A program made the position numbers and the translations under genes. A model generated the notes under the pieces. It worked only from the letters and a program-made list of their open reading frames with translations, did not search any database and was not told the DNA's origin. This document shows positions 21,152 to 30,716 of a stretch of DNA of 64,000 nucleotides, one piece after another (positions within the stretch are counted from its first letter, which is position 1; each line of letters begins with the position of its first letter). The stretch is from the NCBI GenBank assembly GCA_039704465.1, contig JASFAU010000012.1:496001-560000 (forward strand), written 5' to 3'. This DNA is from Plasmodiophora brassicae. Its lineage: Eukaryota > Endomyxa > Phytomyxea > Plasmodiophorida > Plasmodiophoridae.

Positions 21152-21965
21152 TCAGCGATGACGGCTGCGGCGGTGGTCCTCGTCACGCTTCTTCTCAGTG
21201 TTGTTGAGGAGAATGATAAGGATGCGAACGAAGACGGCGACAAGGTCGACGAACAGGTTGAGCGCCATCGTGATGTAGTTGTCATTCCCCGACAGGATCT
21301 GCTCGATCATCAACTGGGTGTCAAACATGATGAACCCGCAGAAGACGATGAGGCCCAGGTAGATCTGCATCCAGGGAACGAACGTCGACCGGAAGAACAC
21401 GTTCAAGAGGCTGGCCAGCAGCATGAATGAAACCGTCGAAGACAGTATGCCACCAAGGTAAAGAAGAGATCGTCGCTGTTGAACCACAGTTAATAGGAAC
21501 GTTACGAACCAATCCACACAAACGACATGACTGTACCGAGGACGTAAGCGCCGATATCGAGAAGCACATGAACACCAAGGTCGTGGAAAGGAGCGCCGTG
21601 ACGAGAACAGACGGGTCAAGACGGATCGACAACCCAATGAGTGGTGCCAGGACACACCCGTCCAGGAACCCGAACGTCATCAGCATCCCGAACCGAATCG
21701 CCTCGTTCGACTTGCTCGGTTGCATGAACGTTAACGCCATCATGACGACGAACGTCAGAAGCGACGGCACCGACGGATCAGTGAAGACGTTCCATTTCCT
21801 AGATGCGCAGAAGTTATATGCCACAAGCGACGACGTCAATGGTTCCCGCACGTACAGTGACGAGTATGACCCCGCAGCGGCCGCCAGGACGGTGGCGGCC
21901 AGCGTCATATAGACCTTGGCGAGCTGCGACTGCGCACGCTTCGTAATATACGACGTCTGCGTCAT
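21152..21965 (-). CDS. BAX inhibitor-1 / TMBIM6-like ER channel
   Basis: Two exons, 21537-21965 and 21152-21475 (intron 61 bp), 250 residues against about 237 in animals and plants. Conserved segments: QLAKVYMTLAATVLAAAAGSY, RFGMLMTFGFLDGCVLAPLI, VTALLSTTLVFMCFSISAL, RRSLLYLGGIL, and GFIMFDTQLMIEQ with the pore aspartate. The tail is Lys/Arg-rich, as in family members. Six to seven hydrophobic spans place it in the ER membrane, where BI-1 leaks calcium and suppresses ER-stress cell death. The start is the first in-frame ATG; 24 open codons upstream could belong to a longer N-terminus. Confidence 0.93.
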
Positions 21966-22408
21966 GGACGACCATGAGAACGGGTTCCCTGCGGGCCAGA
22001 CAAGGTCAGCATCTGCAGTCGGCACCGCGCGGCCCACCTGACCGACCTAGCCCGAACGGCAGCGGGGACGACGACGCGAACGACGCCATCGTAATCTGTG
22101 ACTATACGCGCGGCACGCGATCGCTACTACTACCAGCAATCCCCGTTAACCGAAGCGCCCTCGGCGACCCGGCTGATGATCACCAACTGGGAATGCCACG
22201 TCAGCGCGAACGACCGCCACTGGAGATATTGTGCGTGGAATACTTTGTGCGCCAGTCGGGTACGCCACACCTGACCTGCCGACTGGCGGTCAGCTGCAGC
22301 CCCTACTCCGGAATGTTCCAAAGTCGGTTCCTTCTATGTACTGGTGCATGGCGCGAGCAGGTACTAGGTATACCTAATCCAGCCAGCAGGTGTTTACTGG
22401 TTACTCGG
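21966..22408. other. Intergenic, nothing recognised
   Basis: It holds the BAX-inhibitor-1 promoter side and the 3' flank of the next minus-strand gene. No supported coding sequence, RNA or repeat. Confidence 0.5.
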
Positions 22409-22867
22409 TCAGGTACGAGGCCTGAAGTGGACAAATCCGTCGTAGAAGCCATGGTCTAGCAGGACGTCGTTGTACCGGTCGCACGTGCGTTTGAAGCGTT
22501 GGTTCCAGTCAGAGTCCGGGTGGGGTCTCAGGCCATTGTACCCGCTAATTACATAGCTGATGGCTTCGTCGATGTCTCCCATGCTGTGCAGCTCGCCGGC
22601 CTCGATATCCTCAATCATGCGATCGAGCAGATGGTCCAGTTCGGCCTGCTTCTCTGCCTGCTTACGGCTGATCAAGATGAGGTTCGCCGTAATGAAGATG
22701 CCTCCAACAATGGCCAGAGCGACTGCGCATAGAACCCATTTCAGATTCCTGTGCGTGAACGACGACTGTTGGGCGGGTTCCATGATATTAGTAAGCAACG
22801 GCGCCAAACGCGTCCTACTACGAACGAATAGATTAACGGAATAACATCGGCATCGCCATCTTGCCAT
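22409..22867 (-). CDS. Single-span membrane protein, paralogue A
   Basis: 152 codons from the ATG at 22867; a second ATG 28 codons in, before MEPAQQSS, may be the real start. A single membrane span (VLCAVALAIVGGIFITANLIL) is followed by a charged helix AEKQAELDHLLDRMIEDIEA and a conserved-looking module DIDEAISYVISGYNGL. No known family. It shares span-plus-helix layout and residue pattern with the smaller gene at 23068-23318 on the same strand, so they look like tandem paralogues. Confidence 0.6.
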   Translation of the reverse strand: MARWRCRCYSVNLFVRSRTRLAPLLTNIMEPAQQSSFTHRNLKWVLCAVALAIVGGIFITANLILISRKQAEKQAELDHLLDRMIEDIEAGELHSMGDIDEAISYVISGYNGLRPHPDSDWNQRFKRTCDRYNDVLLDHGFYDGFVHFRPRT

Positions 22868-23067
22868 GGGATTTAAGCCGCGATGTGATCACTAGCTGGA
22901 TTAATTCGGAGCCGGCGAGATGTGTTGACCCGTTGGAGAAACGAACCAGACGACATTGTTCGGGCCAGCATCTGACTGCCGTGACGTTTGTGTGTACAAT
23001 AATATAACTGTGACAGTATCCTGCAAGCTACGCTCCTCAGCAGCTCGTTGCATCGATCCAGATTGCG

Positions 23068-23318
23068 TCACATATCGATAATAGCATGGACCTCTTTGAT
23101 GACCTCATCATGCGTGTACACGTTGCTCTCCAAAGCGACAATCAGGTGGCCGACTTTGCGGTCCAGCTGAGCTTTCTCCTTTCCCGACGTTCGAGTGGCG
23201 ACCATGTCCACCGACCGGTATGACTTAGTACGCAGGACACGAGGAGGATCACGGCAACGCCCGCAACACAATTGTGGTCCCGCCGCAAGAACGTATTCGC
23301 AGGGGCAGCTGGTTGCAT
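23068..23318 (-). CDS. Single-span membrane microprotein, paralogue B
   Basis: Two exons, 23232-23318 and 23068-23178, separated by a 53-bp GTACTA...GAAAG intron that keeps phase, give only 65 residues. After 16 residues there is a short hydrophobic span (CVAGVAVILLVSC), then EKAQLDRKVGHLIVALESN and HDEVIKEVHAIIDM. The helix EKAQLDRK...EVIKEVHAIID aligns by eye with AEKQAELDHL...DIDEAISYVI of the neighbour at 22409. The start at 23318 is the only ATG in frame. Function unknown. Confidence 0.5.
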
Positions 23319-23953
23319 GACGGTTCTGCCAGTAAAATCTAACGACCAGTTCAAATGCCTGACAACAATTAAACTGGATACGATCGACACGGTGTCTTCA
23401 AGGACGTGAGCACTGAGGTCGAGACCATTCCTAACCTGTAATGTACGCGATTACTTCTACTTTATCGGGTAATGTCGAACGGCCTTGGCCCTCTGCAGCA
23501 CTGGTCCAGTGAGAGTCCTCAGCCCTCACTTGGCTCGTCGGGCCAAACCTCTATAGTGTATCGACATAGATCCGCTTTCTCGGTGAGCCCATCCCCATTC
23601 ACCAGATCGTCAACCCAGCGACTGAACATTCGAGGCGGCTCAGGTCGGATTGCTTTTTCTCCCGTTCGCGAACGAAGATCATGGTGATAGACGCACACGC
23701 GATAGTGAGCAACCCAGTGCTGCCGCGTAGGATCAACGCTCAATTCTGATGGTCAAGAGCATCGTGACAGGCCGGCATAGGTACGTACAGATGGCCCGAT
23801 TGGCAGAGATAAATACAAAGCGAACGACGGCGGTTGCCCCGGCATCGCCTACAGTATTTATGCACCGCTGATGTCATGACCTGGTCCGAAGCCGGGCTAG
23901 CTGTATGATTTCCGTCAGAAACGTGTCGTATCCATTCTCACCAAATCGTATAT
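23319..23953. other. Intergenic, nothing recognised
   Basis: Over 600 bp with only short shadow frames. Composition is closer to balanced than in neighbouring coding DNA. No tRNA, repeat or element end was found. Confidence 0.5.
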
Positions 23954-24310
23954 CTAAACAGCGAAAGCGCGGATAGTTGGAGGACGCCGGCGCTTTCCCT
24001 TCACGATAGGGCGCTGCATCGTTTTGTGGGACGAGGGTGTTTTCGTTGTCAAGCATGTGAACGGGCGCTTGCGTTCGGGTGTAGACGCCATCGCCTTCTC
24101 CTGCTGCTGTGGTCCCATCAGCATTGCACGTGTTAGTCCCAGCTTCGCCTGTAACTGTGCGACCTTCCCGACCCCGGTGACCTTTACGTTCGCGTTCTTC
24201 TTTGCCGACTTCCTGGTCTTCTTCACCGACGTCTTCGCGCTAGGTTCGCATTGTGAACGCGTTCGTTTGCACGCTCTGTCGAGGCGCAGCCTTTTCTCTG
24301 GCGCTGGCAT
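23954..24310 (-). CDS. Small basic, probably nuclear protein
   Basis: 118 codons from the ATG at 24310. It is very basic with nuclear-localisation-like clusters (KKTRKSAKKN, KGKRRRPP) and one helix KVAQLQAKLGLTRAML. Across the last third a second frame (to 23874) reads equally well (FGENGYDTFLTEIIQLARL), so a spliced C-terminus is likely, but no phase-matching junction was found. No family recognised. Confidence 0.45.
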   Translation of the reverse strand: MPAPEKRLRLDRACKRTRSQCEPSAKTSVKKTRKSAKKNANVKVTGVGKVAQLQAKLGLTRAMLMGPQQQEKAMASTPERKRPFTCLTTKTPSSHKTMQRPIVKGKRRRPPTIRAFAV

Positions 24311-24698
24311 ATTCCCTACAAATATGAATGACGCGATCGATCTGCGACTACGTTTCCGACATCTTGTCAGCGTGACTCACAATGGGGTGACACTGGAATA
24401 CTTAGTCATGCTAAGTGGCTCTGGACGGGTGGCACTGCCGTGAACCAATGTCTCGCAATTCCGCGTCGGCAATTAATGGGTTTGCGGGCAAGGCGAAATG
24501 CGCTGGCTCCCCGACCCATGACTGTGTACGCATTTGCGTACAGTGCACAAATCGACACAAATAACCGGCGCTTGGAGTCGGACGAACAGGCCACGGACAA
24601 AGGATCGCCGCCGTATGGGTTGATCACGCGGACACGTTGGCAGTCGATACAAAGATGAAGTCAGCGGGTGCCGCAAATCCATATCTGATTGGGTCGTG
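24311..24698. other. Intergenic upstream of secreted protein gene
   Basis: No supported gene. Its last 40 bases resemble the sequence just before the paralogous gene at 28029 (a GATTGGGTCGTGATG-like context in both), suggesting the duplication included part of the promoter or 5' UTR. Confidence 0.45.
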
Positions 24699-25133
24699 AT
24701 GAAGTGCACATCGGGCGCCCGCCTTTGTGTCGTGTTCCTGTTGGTGCTTTGCGTATGGGTTGCGTTGTGCGAGGATGTTGGGAAGGACAAGTACACGTTG
24801 GCAAGCGACCCAATTGATATCCCGCGCCCCCAGACACGTCACGCCAGAGATCGCCGACGGCGTCATATTGCTGCCGTACCGAAACCCGCTTTCTATGAGT
24901 TACAGGACACCGCTTTTGGTGATGAATCTGATCTGCAATTCGCGTTCGACGATGGTGTCCAGATGCCGTTCAGTCGAAGTCAAGCACCCCTTGCCGTCGC
25001 TCGTTCCGAGTACAATGTCACGGTGGGTATCGGCATCAGGATCCTCAGTAGCCGAATTCAAGAACGCGATCGATTCGCGGCGCGTTTCGGGCCCCGCCTA
25101 AGCGCATCGCTCCTGTCCGAAAATCGTGTCTGA
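24699..25133 (+). CDS. Secreted protein, paralogue 1 of a two-member family
   Basis: 144 codons from the ATG at 24699 (the frame extends one codon to a GTG). A clear signal peptide ends near VALCED. The mature protein has a basic cluster ARDRRRRH about 30 residues after cleavage, an acidic/aromatic motif DLQFAFDDGV, and a C-terminal block RLSASLLSENRV. The same landmarks in the same order occur at 28029-28448. There are no Cys pairs apart from the signal region. No known family; it could be a secreted effector-like or surface protein. The conserved parts are the signal peptide, the basic motif, DLQFAFDDGV and the tail, while the intervening sequence has diverged strongly. Confidence 0.7.
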   Translation: MKCTSGARLCVVFLLVLCVWVALCEDVGKDKYTLASDPIDIPRPQTRHARDRRRRHIAAVPKPAFYELQDTAFGDESDLQFAFDDGVQMPFSRSQAPLAVARSEYNVTVGIGIRILSSRIQERDRFAARFGPRLSASLLSENRV

Positions 25134-25291
25134 CATTGCCACATAGGGGTGGCCATAAAGTCATCCTGACCGCATGCGTCTTCTGCTTTAATTCGTACCA
25201 GTTTTGCTACGAAGTTCGTAACGGCTGCCGTGAGTGTAGAATGAAATTTGCTTGTATTCGGGCTGACGAGTGCTCCGTGCCCGCGTTCTGC

Positions 25292-25443
25292 TGTGGCGAC
25301 CACACCGCCGAACAGGGCATGAGCGTGCGTGAGACTGCTAACAGTGTAATGAGAGATCGCGGGCAGCAGGGGCAGCTGCCGGGACGGTCGGTCGCCGGGT
25401 CACGTGGTGTCACGTGGTGAGATCACGTGGTACAGGTCCGACA
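25292..25443 (-). repeat. 3' LTR (left) of element 25292-27735
   Basis: 152 bp, near-identical to the right LTR with a few substitutions and small indels. It contains two CACGTGGTG motifs and a third CACGTG E-box-like palindrome (25401-25430). Confidence 0.9.
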
Positions 25444-25465
25444 TCAGGTGTGCTGGTGGGTGCGG

Positions 25466-25999
25466 CGGGCGTACGCGTCATCATCGGACGCGATCTGTTC
25501 AAGTTGCTCGGCATCAGCATTGCAGGACTTCCTTGTCCGCGTCCCGAGCAGGGCAGTCCGCCGCCCGACGATCCGCGCGCCGACATCGCGGACGACGACA
25601 CGGGCACCGTCTACGACACGTGGCGCCAGCACCCCAACCTGTTGGATGCCCTGGCCAGGAACTAAGGCCTGCCGAAGGACTCGTTCTGCACGCTTCCTCA
25701 GGCAGTCGTGCACCTCGACACCGGCCGGTGTCGAGGCCGAGCCCGCCTTCATCCCGCAGTACCGCATACCGCATCGAGTCCTTCGGCAGGGCTTGGTTCC
25801 TGGCCAGGGCATCCAACAGGTTGGGGTGCTGGCGCCACGTGTCGTAGACGGTGCCCGTGTCGTCGTCCGCGATGTCGGCGCGCGGATCGTCGGGCGGCGG
25901 ACTGCCCTGCTCGGGATGCGGGCAGGGAAGTCCTGCAAAAGCTGATGCCGAGCAACTTGAACAGATGATCGCGTCCGATGATGACGCGTACGCCCGGTG
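25466..25999. repeat. Large inverted duplication (about 215-bp arms)
   Basis: The stretch from about 25466 to 25682 is repeated in reverse orientation from about 25999 back to 25778 with few differences. Between them is a perfect palindrome around ACCTCGACACCGGCCGGTGT (about 25715-25740). Both arms encode the C-terminal retropepsin motif VRVIIGRDLFKLLGIS, one on each strand. Confidence 0.9.
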
Positions 26000-26099
26000 G
26001 CGGCCAGGACACCTCGAAGGTGTGCTGGTGGGTGCGGCCACGGCGAGGTCACGGCGCCGATGCGCGTGGCGAAGGCTCCGTGTGCCCCTAGAGCGACGC

Positions 26100-27563
26100 G
26101 GCTGCCTGCTGGAGCAGCGACGAACGACGCGCGAACCTCCGGAGGCAGGCGCTGGAGGAGGTCCTCGGGCAGGTGCGAATTCGATGCCCCTGAGTCGATG
26201 AAGGCGGCCTCCTCGAGGCCGGCCACGGTGATGGGCACGAAGAAGGCCGTCTCGTAGTCAGCGGCAGTGTCCATCGTGAGCACGGATGGGTTGCGCGCCG
26301 AGCCCCCGATGCTCGGGATTGCGTCGAACATCGCCTCGATTTGTTCGAACGATGCGTCCGGGTCTGACGCTTCGGCTGGGAAGCTGTTGATGGCGAGACT
26401 GGAGGAAGCGGCGTGAGGGCAGTCCCGTCGCAGGTGGCCAGGCCGTCCGCACTGATGACAGGTGAGCGGACGTGGCGGAGGACCCCTCACGGGTCCTTGC
26501 TGAGCTGGCGACCGGGGGCCACCAGGCGCCACGACTGGCGTTCGCGGGGCCGGCACTGCGGTCGGCTGACGAGGCGGGCACGGGCTCGGCGGCGCGTGAC
26601 GCGGCCGCACGACCCGTGCGGGTGGGACTGGGCGCGGCAGGAGGCGTCATCGTGCCCGTTGGTTTGGTGGAGCGAGCACCAGCGACCGTTGCTGAGTACC
26701 CGCGGAGCTGGCGGCTGGGATGCGGCGCTAGCGTGCTTCACGACGAACAGGTCCTTCTGCGTGGACGGGGGCAACCGCAGAGTGCGTGACGCGGCCGGGC
26801 GAGTCCGGGTCCAACTCAGCTCGCCGCAAGGCCTGCAGGTACCTGTCCGCGAAGGCCAGGATGCCCTCGCGCTGACGCCTGGTGATGCGCTCAAAGGCCT
26901 CACGATGGACGGAAACGACATCGTCCGTGATATAGTGGCGCAGGAACCGCTGGCGTGCTGAGGGCCAGGGCAGATTGCGGATGTTCGACCGACACCAGTC
27001 GGCGACTGTCGGCTCGCCCCGAGCGACGAGCGCGGCGGTGAAGCGGCTGATGGGGTAACCTGCGGCGTTGAGCCGGTCCTCGAAGTTGAGAAGCCAGTCG
27101 GTGACGGAGGCGCACGTGAACCGGTTGAACGTCGCGATGGTGGCCGGCACAGCGACCGGCCGTATCGAGGCGGTCGCCTCGGCCAGTTGCGCGAGTGATC
27201 CCGCGGCGAGGGTGTTGTTGGGCACTGTGGCCGGTCTGGGGCGCGCCACCTCGGCAGCGTCAAGTGCCGTACGGAGCTGAGAAGTTCAGGGTCTCAAGCT
27301 CCTTCTGCAGCGCACCGGCGCTGCGTGCCTTCGGCGGCGGGAAGACGCTCACCGTCGAACCCCGACAGAAGGGTGTTAACTACTGCTAGCTGTGCGACGC
27401 GCGCGATGCGTCGACGGATGTTGGTGGCCACCGAGTCGAACGCATCCTCGACGTCGCTGCCCAAGTGTGGGGAGAGCGGTCCACCGTCTTCGTCGGCAGG
27501 TGCACCATCGGCGGCGCCACCTCCGGGAACAGGGTCTGCAATCGGGTCTTGAACTTCTTCCAT
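26100..27563 (-). pseudogene. Gag with CCHC knuckle and retropepsin, frameshifted
   Basis: Translation starts at the ATG at 27563 (acidic Gag N-terminus), changes frame before 27249, gives a capsid-like retrotransposon Gag domain (VTDWLLNFEDRLNAAGYPIS, GILAFADRYLQALRRAELDP), then changes frame again to the knuckle (26450-26500) and the protease with D-S-G-A (about 26190-26210). At least two frame changes make this copy inactive as read. Confidence 0.75.
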
Positions 27564-27581
27564 GAGTCTTCACGCAAAAAA

Positions 27582-27735
27582 TGTGGCGACCACACCGTCG
27601 AACGGGGCATGAGCGTGCGTGAGACTGCTTTAACAGTGTAATGAGAGATCGCGGGCAGCAGGAGCAGCTGCCAGGACGGTCGGTCGCAGGGTCACGTGGT
27701 GTCACGTGGTGAGATCACGTGGTACAGGTCCGACA
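27582..27735 (-). repeat. 5' LTR (right) of element 25292-27735
   Basis: 154 bp, begins TGTGGCGACC on the plus strand and ends CCGACA, followed by the TCTGC target duplication. Coding direction inside makes this the 5' LTR. Confidence 0.9.
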
Positions 27736-28028
27736 TCTGCGGCAGTGACCATGTGGTCACATGCGAACCCGTATATTCTTTCCCGGCCCGCGCCTGCCCT
27801 GCAGTTGTGGCACCACGCCAATACTTGTGCCCTTTACGTTCGACTTCGCATCGATGGAGTGACGCGTCTGTCGCGCGCTTGCTCCGGAGAGGCGGAGAGC
27901 GCAAGCATGACGGAAATAGCGACGGCCACACAGGGTCGCGGAAAACCCCGTAACTTGGACAGAGGAGAGTCACCGAGAAGTCCACCACCGTCAACCGACA
28001 AATATCAAACCCATAACAATTGGTCGTG

Positions 28029-28448
28029 ATGGAGTGCACATCGGGTGTCCGTCTCTTCGTTGCGTTCCTTATAGTGGCGCTGTGCCTATGGCCTGCGTTG
28101 TGCGAGGACGGTCCGATGAACGAGTCTTCGAGCGATGCCATCGAGATCCCGCACCCGAGGAGCCATCAAGTCAGAGACCGCCGACGATTCGTCACTGTGC
28201 CGAAACGCGTTCGCCGTCGCGCCCAGGACGGAGTGGCTGTCGACGATTCGGATCTGCAGTTCGCGTTCGATGATGGCGTCCACGTGCTCAACCATAATCA
28301 GGACACCGCTCCCGTCATCCACACCCTGTCCCGTATTGCAGTGGACGCGCCGGTCACCCGCAGCAGTCGATCTACAGAACGCGGCCGGTTCGCAGAACGA
28401 GGGGGAACCCGCCTGAGCGCCTCCCTCGTATCCGAAAAGCGTGCCTGA
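28029..28448 (+). CDS. Secreted protein, paralogue 2
   Basis: 139 codons from the ATG at 28029; the context GGTCGTGATGGAGTGCACAT is shared with paralogue 1. The signal peptide ends near PALCED. The mature part has VRDRRRF, DDSDLQFAFDDGV and the tail RLSASLVSEKRA. Relative to the gene at 24699, these blocks are conserved while the rest has diverged. Its stop is 49 bp from the convergent GTPase gene. The family is unrecognised; secretion is inferred from the signal peptide. Confidence 0.72.
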   Translation: MECTSGVRLFVAFLIVALCLWPALCEDGPMNESSSDAIEIPHPRSHQVRDRRRFVTVPKRVRRRAQDGVAVDDSDLQFAFDDGVHVLNHNQDTAPVIHTLSRIAVDAPVTRSSRSTERGRFAERGGTRLSASLVSEKRA

Positions 28449-28497
28449 ATGCTGGACGGGATATGCAATCTGCAAATACACCAGATTTATGTCACAT

Positions 28498-29784
28498 TTA
28501 TCGAATTCGTGTGTTTCTGGACCCGACATGATACGCTGACGTCGCTGCCGTTGTTGAGCAGATGGGTGTTGAATGGTCGTCCAGCATGATCCGGCCGAAC
28601 ATACCCTGCCTCCATTGGGATATCAGCGTGACAATTTCGAGATGCCGTTTCTTGGCCGCTGCCACGCTGCCATCTAGCTTGGACATCAGCAGGTCCTCGA
28701 AGTTATCTGTGGGTCCTGCCAGGTTGAAGTACTGCACGTAGTCTGTGTTCCCTGATGCGTTCAACCTGAACAACAGGTAATCCAGGATGTCGGGATATTC
28801 CCGGTCGACATATTCCTCCTTCAGGCACCCAATCAGAGCCATCTTGTAGAACAGATCAGGAAGCTTCTTGAATTCGCTCGCCGGTGGAACCAGACCCTGA
28901 ACACTGTCGTTAGATCGGTGCTCCAGCAAGTAGAACAAAACTCGGGCGCACTAACAGGCGAATCAATAAGGCGTACGGGGGGCTTCCAGCTCAGCCAATG
29001 TGGTTTCAACGTTGTCGTATAGCCGGGCGTGTTGGCGATCTTCGGACGGTGGAACAATCCTTTCTTCTTGATCTCCTGTGTGGTGTCCTTCGTGACGACA
29101 TACAGGAACGTCGACTTGCCGACGTTCGGGTATCCGACAGTGAACGCCCGAACAGGAACTTTCGTTGTGGGCGATGTCACACTCATCAGGAAAGGGAACA
29201 GCTCTTTCTTGATCGCCTGCGTCTTCGGCCTCGGCTGCTCCCTGTCTGACAGGTCCATCATTACCGGTTCGATGCCGTTGCAGAGATCCTCGATGTTCGC
29301 CTTGATCTTCGCCACGTCCTTCTCCGGGATCAACTCGCCGTGTGTGAACACAATCATGCGTTTGCAGCCGGTAGGTCCATCACATAACTTGTCGATCTCA
29401 CTGAGGCAGTGTCGTCGGTATACATTGCACTGAGAATTGGCAACCAGGCACCTACGGGTGCGAACAGTACGGGATGCGCGCGTCACGAACTTCAACGATG
29501 TGACGAATGTTCTCCACCTGGCTCCGCATCTCATCGAGGCACAGCTTCATACTTCGGTCAAACCAATACGCGCGCAGATCCGGCCGGATCGCCTGGTTCC
29601 ATGTCGTCCTGTACCAACGATGCCAGCAATGCTCTGTGAACCACCGACGCCGCCGCGTCCCTCCCGCAGGGCGCAGCATTGTCGACGCTCTCCGCAACGA
29701 TCGATAAAGTCGGCCACAGCGTTGCACAGACGCGGAGGCCCGTCCTGAAGACGGCGTGGCCGACATACACCCAACTGTCTGCAT
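28498..29784 (-). CDS. MTG1/RbgA-like circularly permuted GTPase, altered G4 motif
   Basis: Three exons: 29456-29784, 28956-29400 and 28498-28896 (introns 55 and 59 bp), 390 residues. An Arg-rich N-terminus fits a mitochondrial presequence. Then come the family opening YWFDRSMKLCLDEM ... HIVEVRDARIPYC, the G4 position IVFTHGELI, G1 GYPNVGKST, G2 NTPGYTTTL and G3 LIDSPG (restored across intron 2), and a C-terminal helical part FYKMALIGCLKEEYVDREYP. MTG1 proteins mature the large subunit of the mitochondrial ribosome. The canonical NKxD of G4 reads THGE, so guanine specificity may be altered or lost. The 5' start is the least certain part. Confidence 0.85.
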
Positions 29785-29949
29785 CACATGCTGCTGTTAT
29801 ATGCAGGACGACATGTCCGACTAGCAAATGGCCATACCGCGTGCGGTACTCGACGGCTGCGTCGGTCTGCAGGTTGGTGCAACGGGTTGTCCACAGCAGC
29901 AGCGTCAGTGGGCCACGGAGTTTGACAGTCGGCGGGCGGCGGCGGCGTC

Positions 29950-30716
29950 ATGTCGAAGCCGGGCTCAGGCGGGGTCGCATCGGCGTCCAACGCGAATGTG
30001 GACCGGCGTGAGCGTCTGCGACAGCTGGCGCTGGAGACGGTCGACCTGTCGAAGGATCCGTACATACTGCGCAACCATCTCGGGTCGATCGAATGCCGCC
30101 TGTGCCTGACGCTGCACACGAACGAGGGCAGCTACCTGGCGCATACGCAGGGTAAACGCCATCAGCAGAACCTGGCCCGGCGTGCTGCGAAAATGGCATT
30201 GAAATCGGGAGGAACGGTCGGGACCATGCCGCTGGCGGCGGCGAAACCCAGGATCGTACCCAAGAAAACGCCAAAGATTGGCACGCCTGGATATAAGATC
30301 ATCAAGCAACGCGACCCGTATACCGGACAGCTCGGCGTCCTGTTCCGGCTGATGTACCCAAACATCTCTGAGAACGTGCAGCCACGGCACCGGTTCATGT
30401 CGTCCGTGGAGCAGAAGGTTGAGCCTCACGACCTCAAGTACCAGTATATCCTGTTCGCTGCTGAACCATATGATACCGGTAGGATTGTGCATTTCCTTGT
30501 TGTTTAGGTTGTCGTTATGGTTAACGTTTCGCTGTCACAGTCGCTTTCAAGATTCCGAACCGTCCGATCGACCGAGGTGAAGGGCGGTTCCTGACCGACT
30601 GGGATCATGAACGTAAAGTATTCACCTGCCAGTGCCATTTCGTCAAAGAGTTCAAGAAGGAGCCCGAACCCGACCAACCTCAACAGCAACAACAACAACA
30701 ACCGATTTCGACATAA
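29950..30716 (+). CDS. SF3A2: Splicing factor 3A subunit 2 (SF3A2/Prp11)
   Basis: Two exons, 29950-30478 and 30541-30716 (intron 62 bp), 234 residues. Diagnostic blocks: RRERLRQLALETVDLSKDPY, the C2H2 matrin-type finger CRLCLTLHTNEGSYLAHTQG followed by KRHQQNLARRAAK, GTPGYKIIKQRDPYTGQ, PRHRFMSSVEQKVEP and the C-terminal ERKVFTCQCHFVKEFKK. SF3A2 is part of the U2 snRNP SF3a complex that contacts the branch site. The long Pro-rich tail of animal proteins is absent; the protein ends in a short Gln-rich stretch. It is divergent from the GTPase gene (165 bp apart). Confidence 0.96.

Larger units (their letters stand above)
25292..27735 (-). mobile_element. Second gag/protease-only LTR retrotransposon, rearranged
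   Basis: 2,444 bp bounded by direct repeats of 152 and 154 bp (TGTGGCGACC...GGTCCGACA on the plus strand, hence TG...CA) and by a perfect 5-bp target duplication TCTGC (25287-25291 and 27736-27740). Coding content is on the minus strand: Gag (27563 to about 26728), a CCHC knuckle CHQCGRPGHLRRDCPH and a retropepsin region with IDSGASNSHLPE. Beyond that, the internal part is an inverted duplication of the protease end, with no reverse transcriptase or integrase. No polypurine tract precedes the 3' LTR, another sign of internal deletion. Confidence 0.9.
25136..27953 (+). pseudogene. Cys-rich reading frame split by LTR insertion
   Basis: Two segments, 25136-25291 and 27741-27953, join in one open frame when the retroelement and one copy of its target duplication are removed. 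The first segment holds eight Cys with short spacings (CVFCFNSYQFC, CRECRMKFAC), the second three more, ending at a TAA. The fit of frame and composition suggests that the element interrupted a coding exon. There is no in-frame ATG before 25136, so an upstream exon would be required. It could also be chance. Confidence 0.35.

Noticed and set aside
25715..25740. Perfect palindrome CTCGACACCGGCCGGTGTCG type, considered as an attachment or recombination site
   Set aside because: It is the centre of the inverted duplication inside the LTR element, so it is explained by the fold-back structure.
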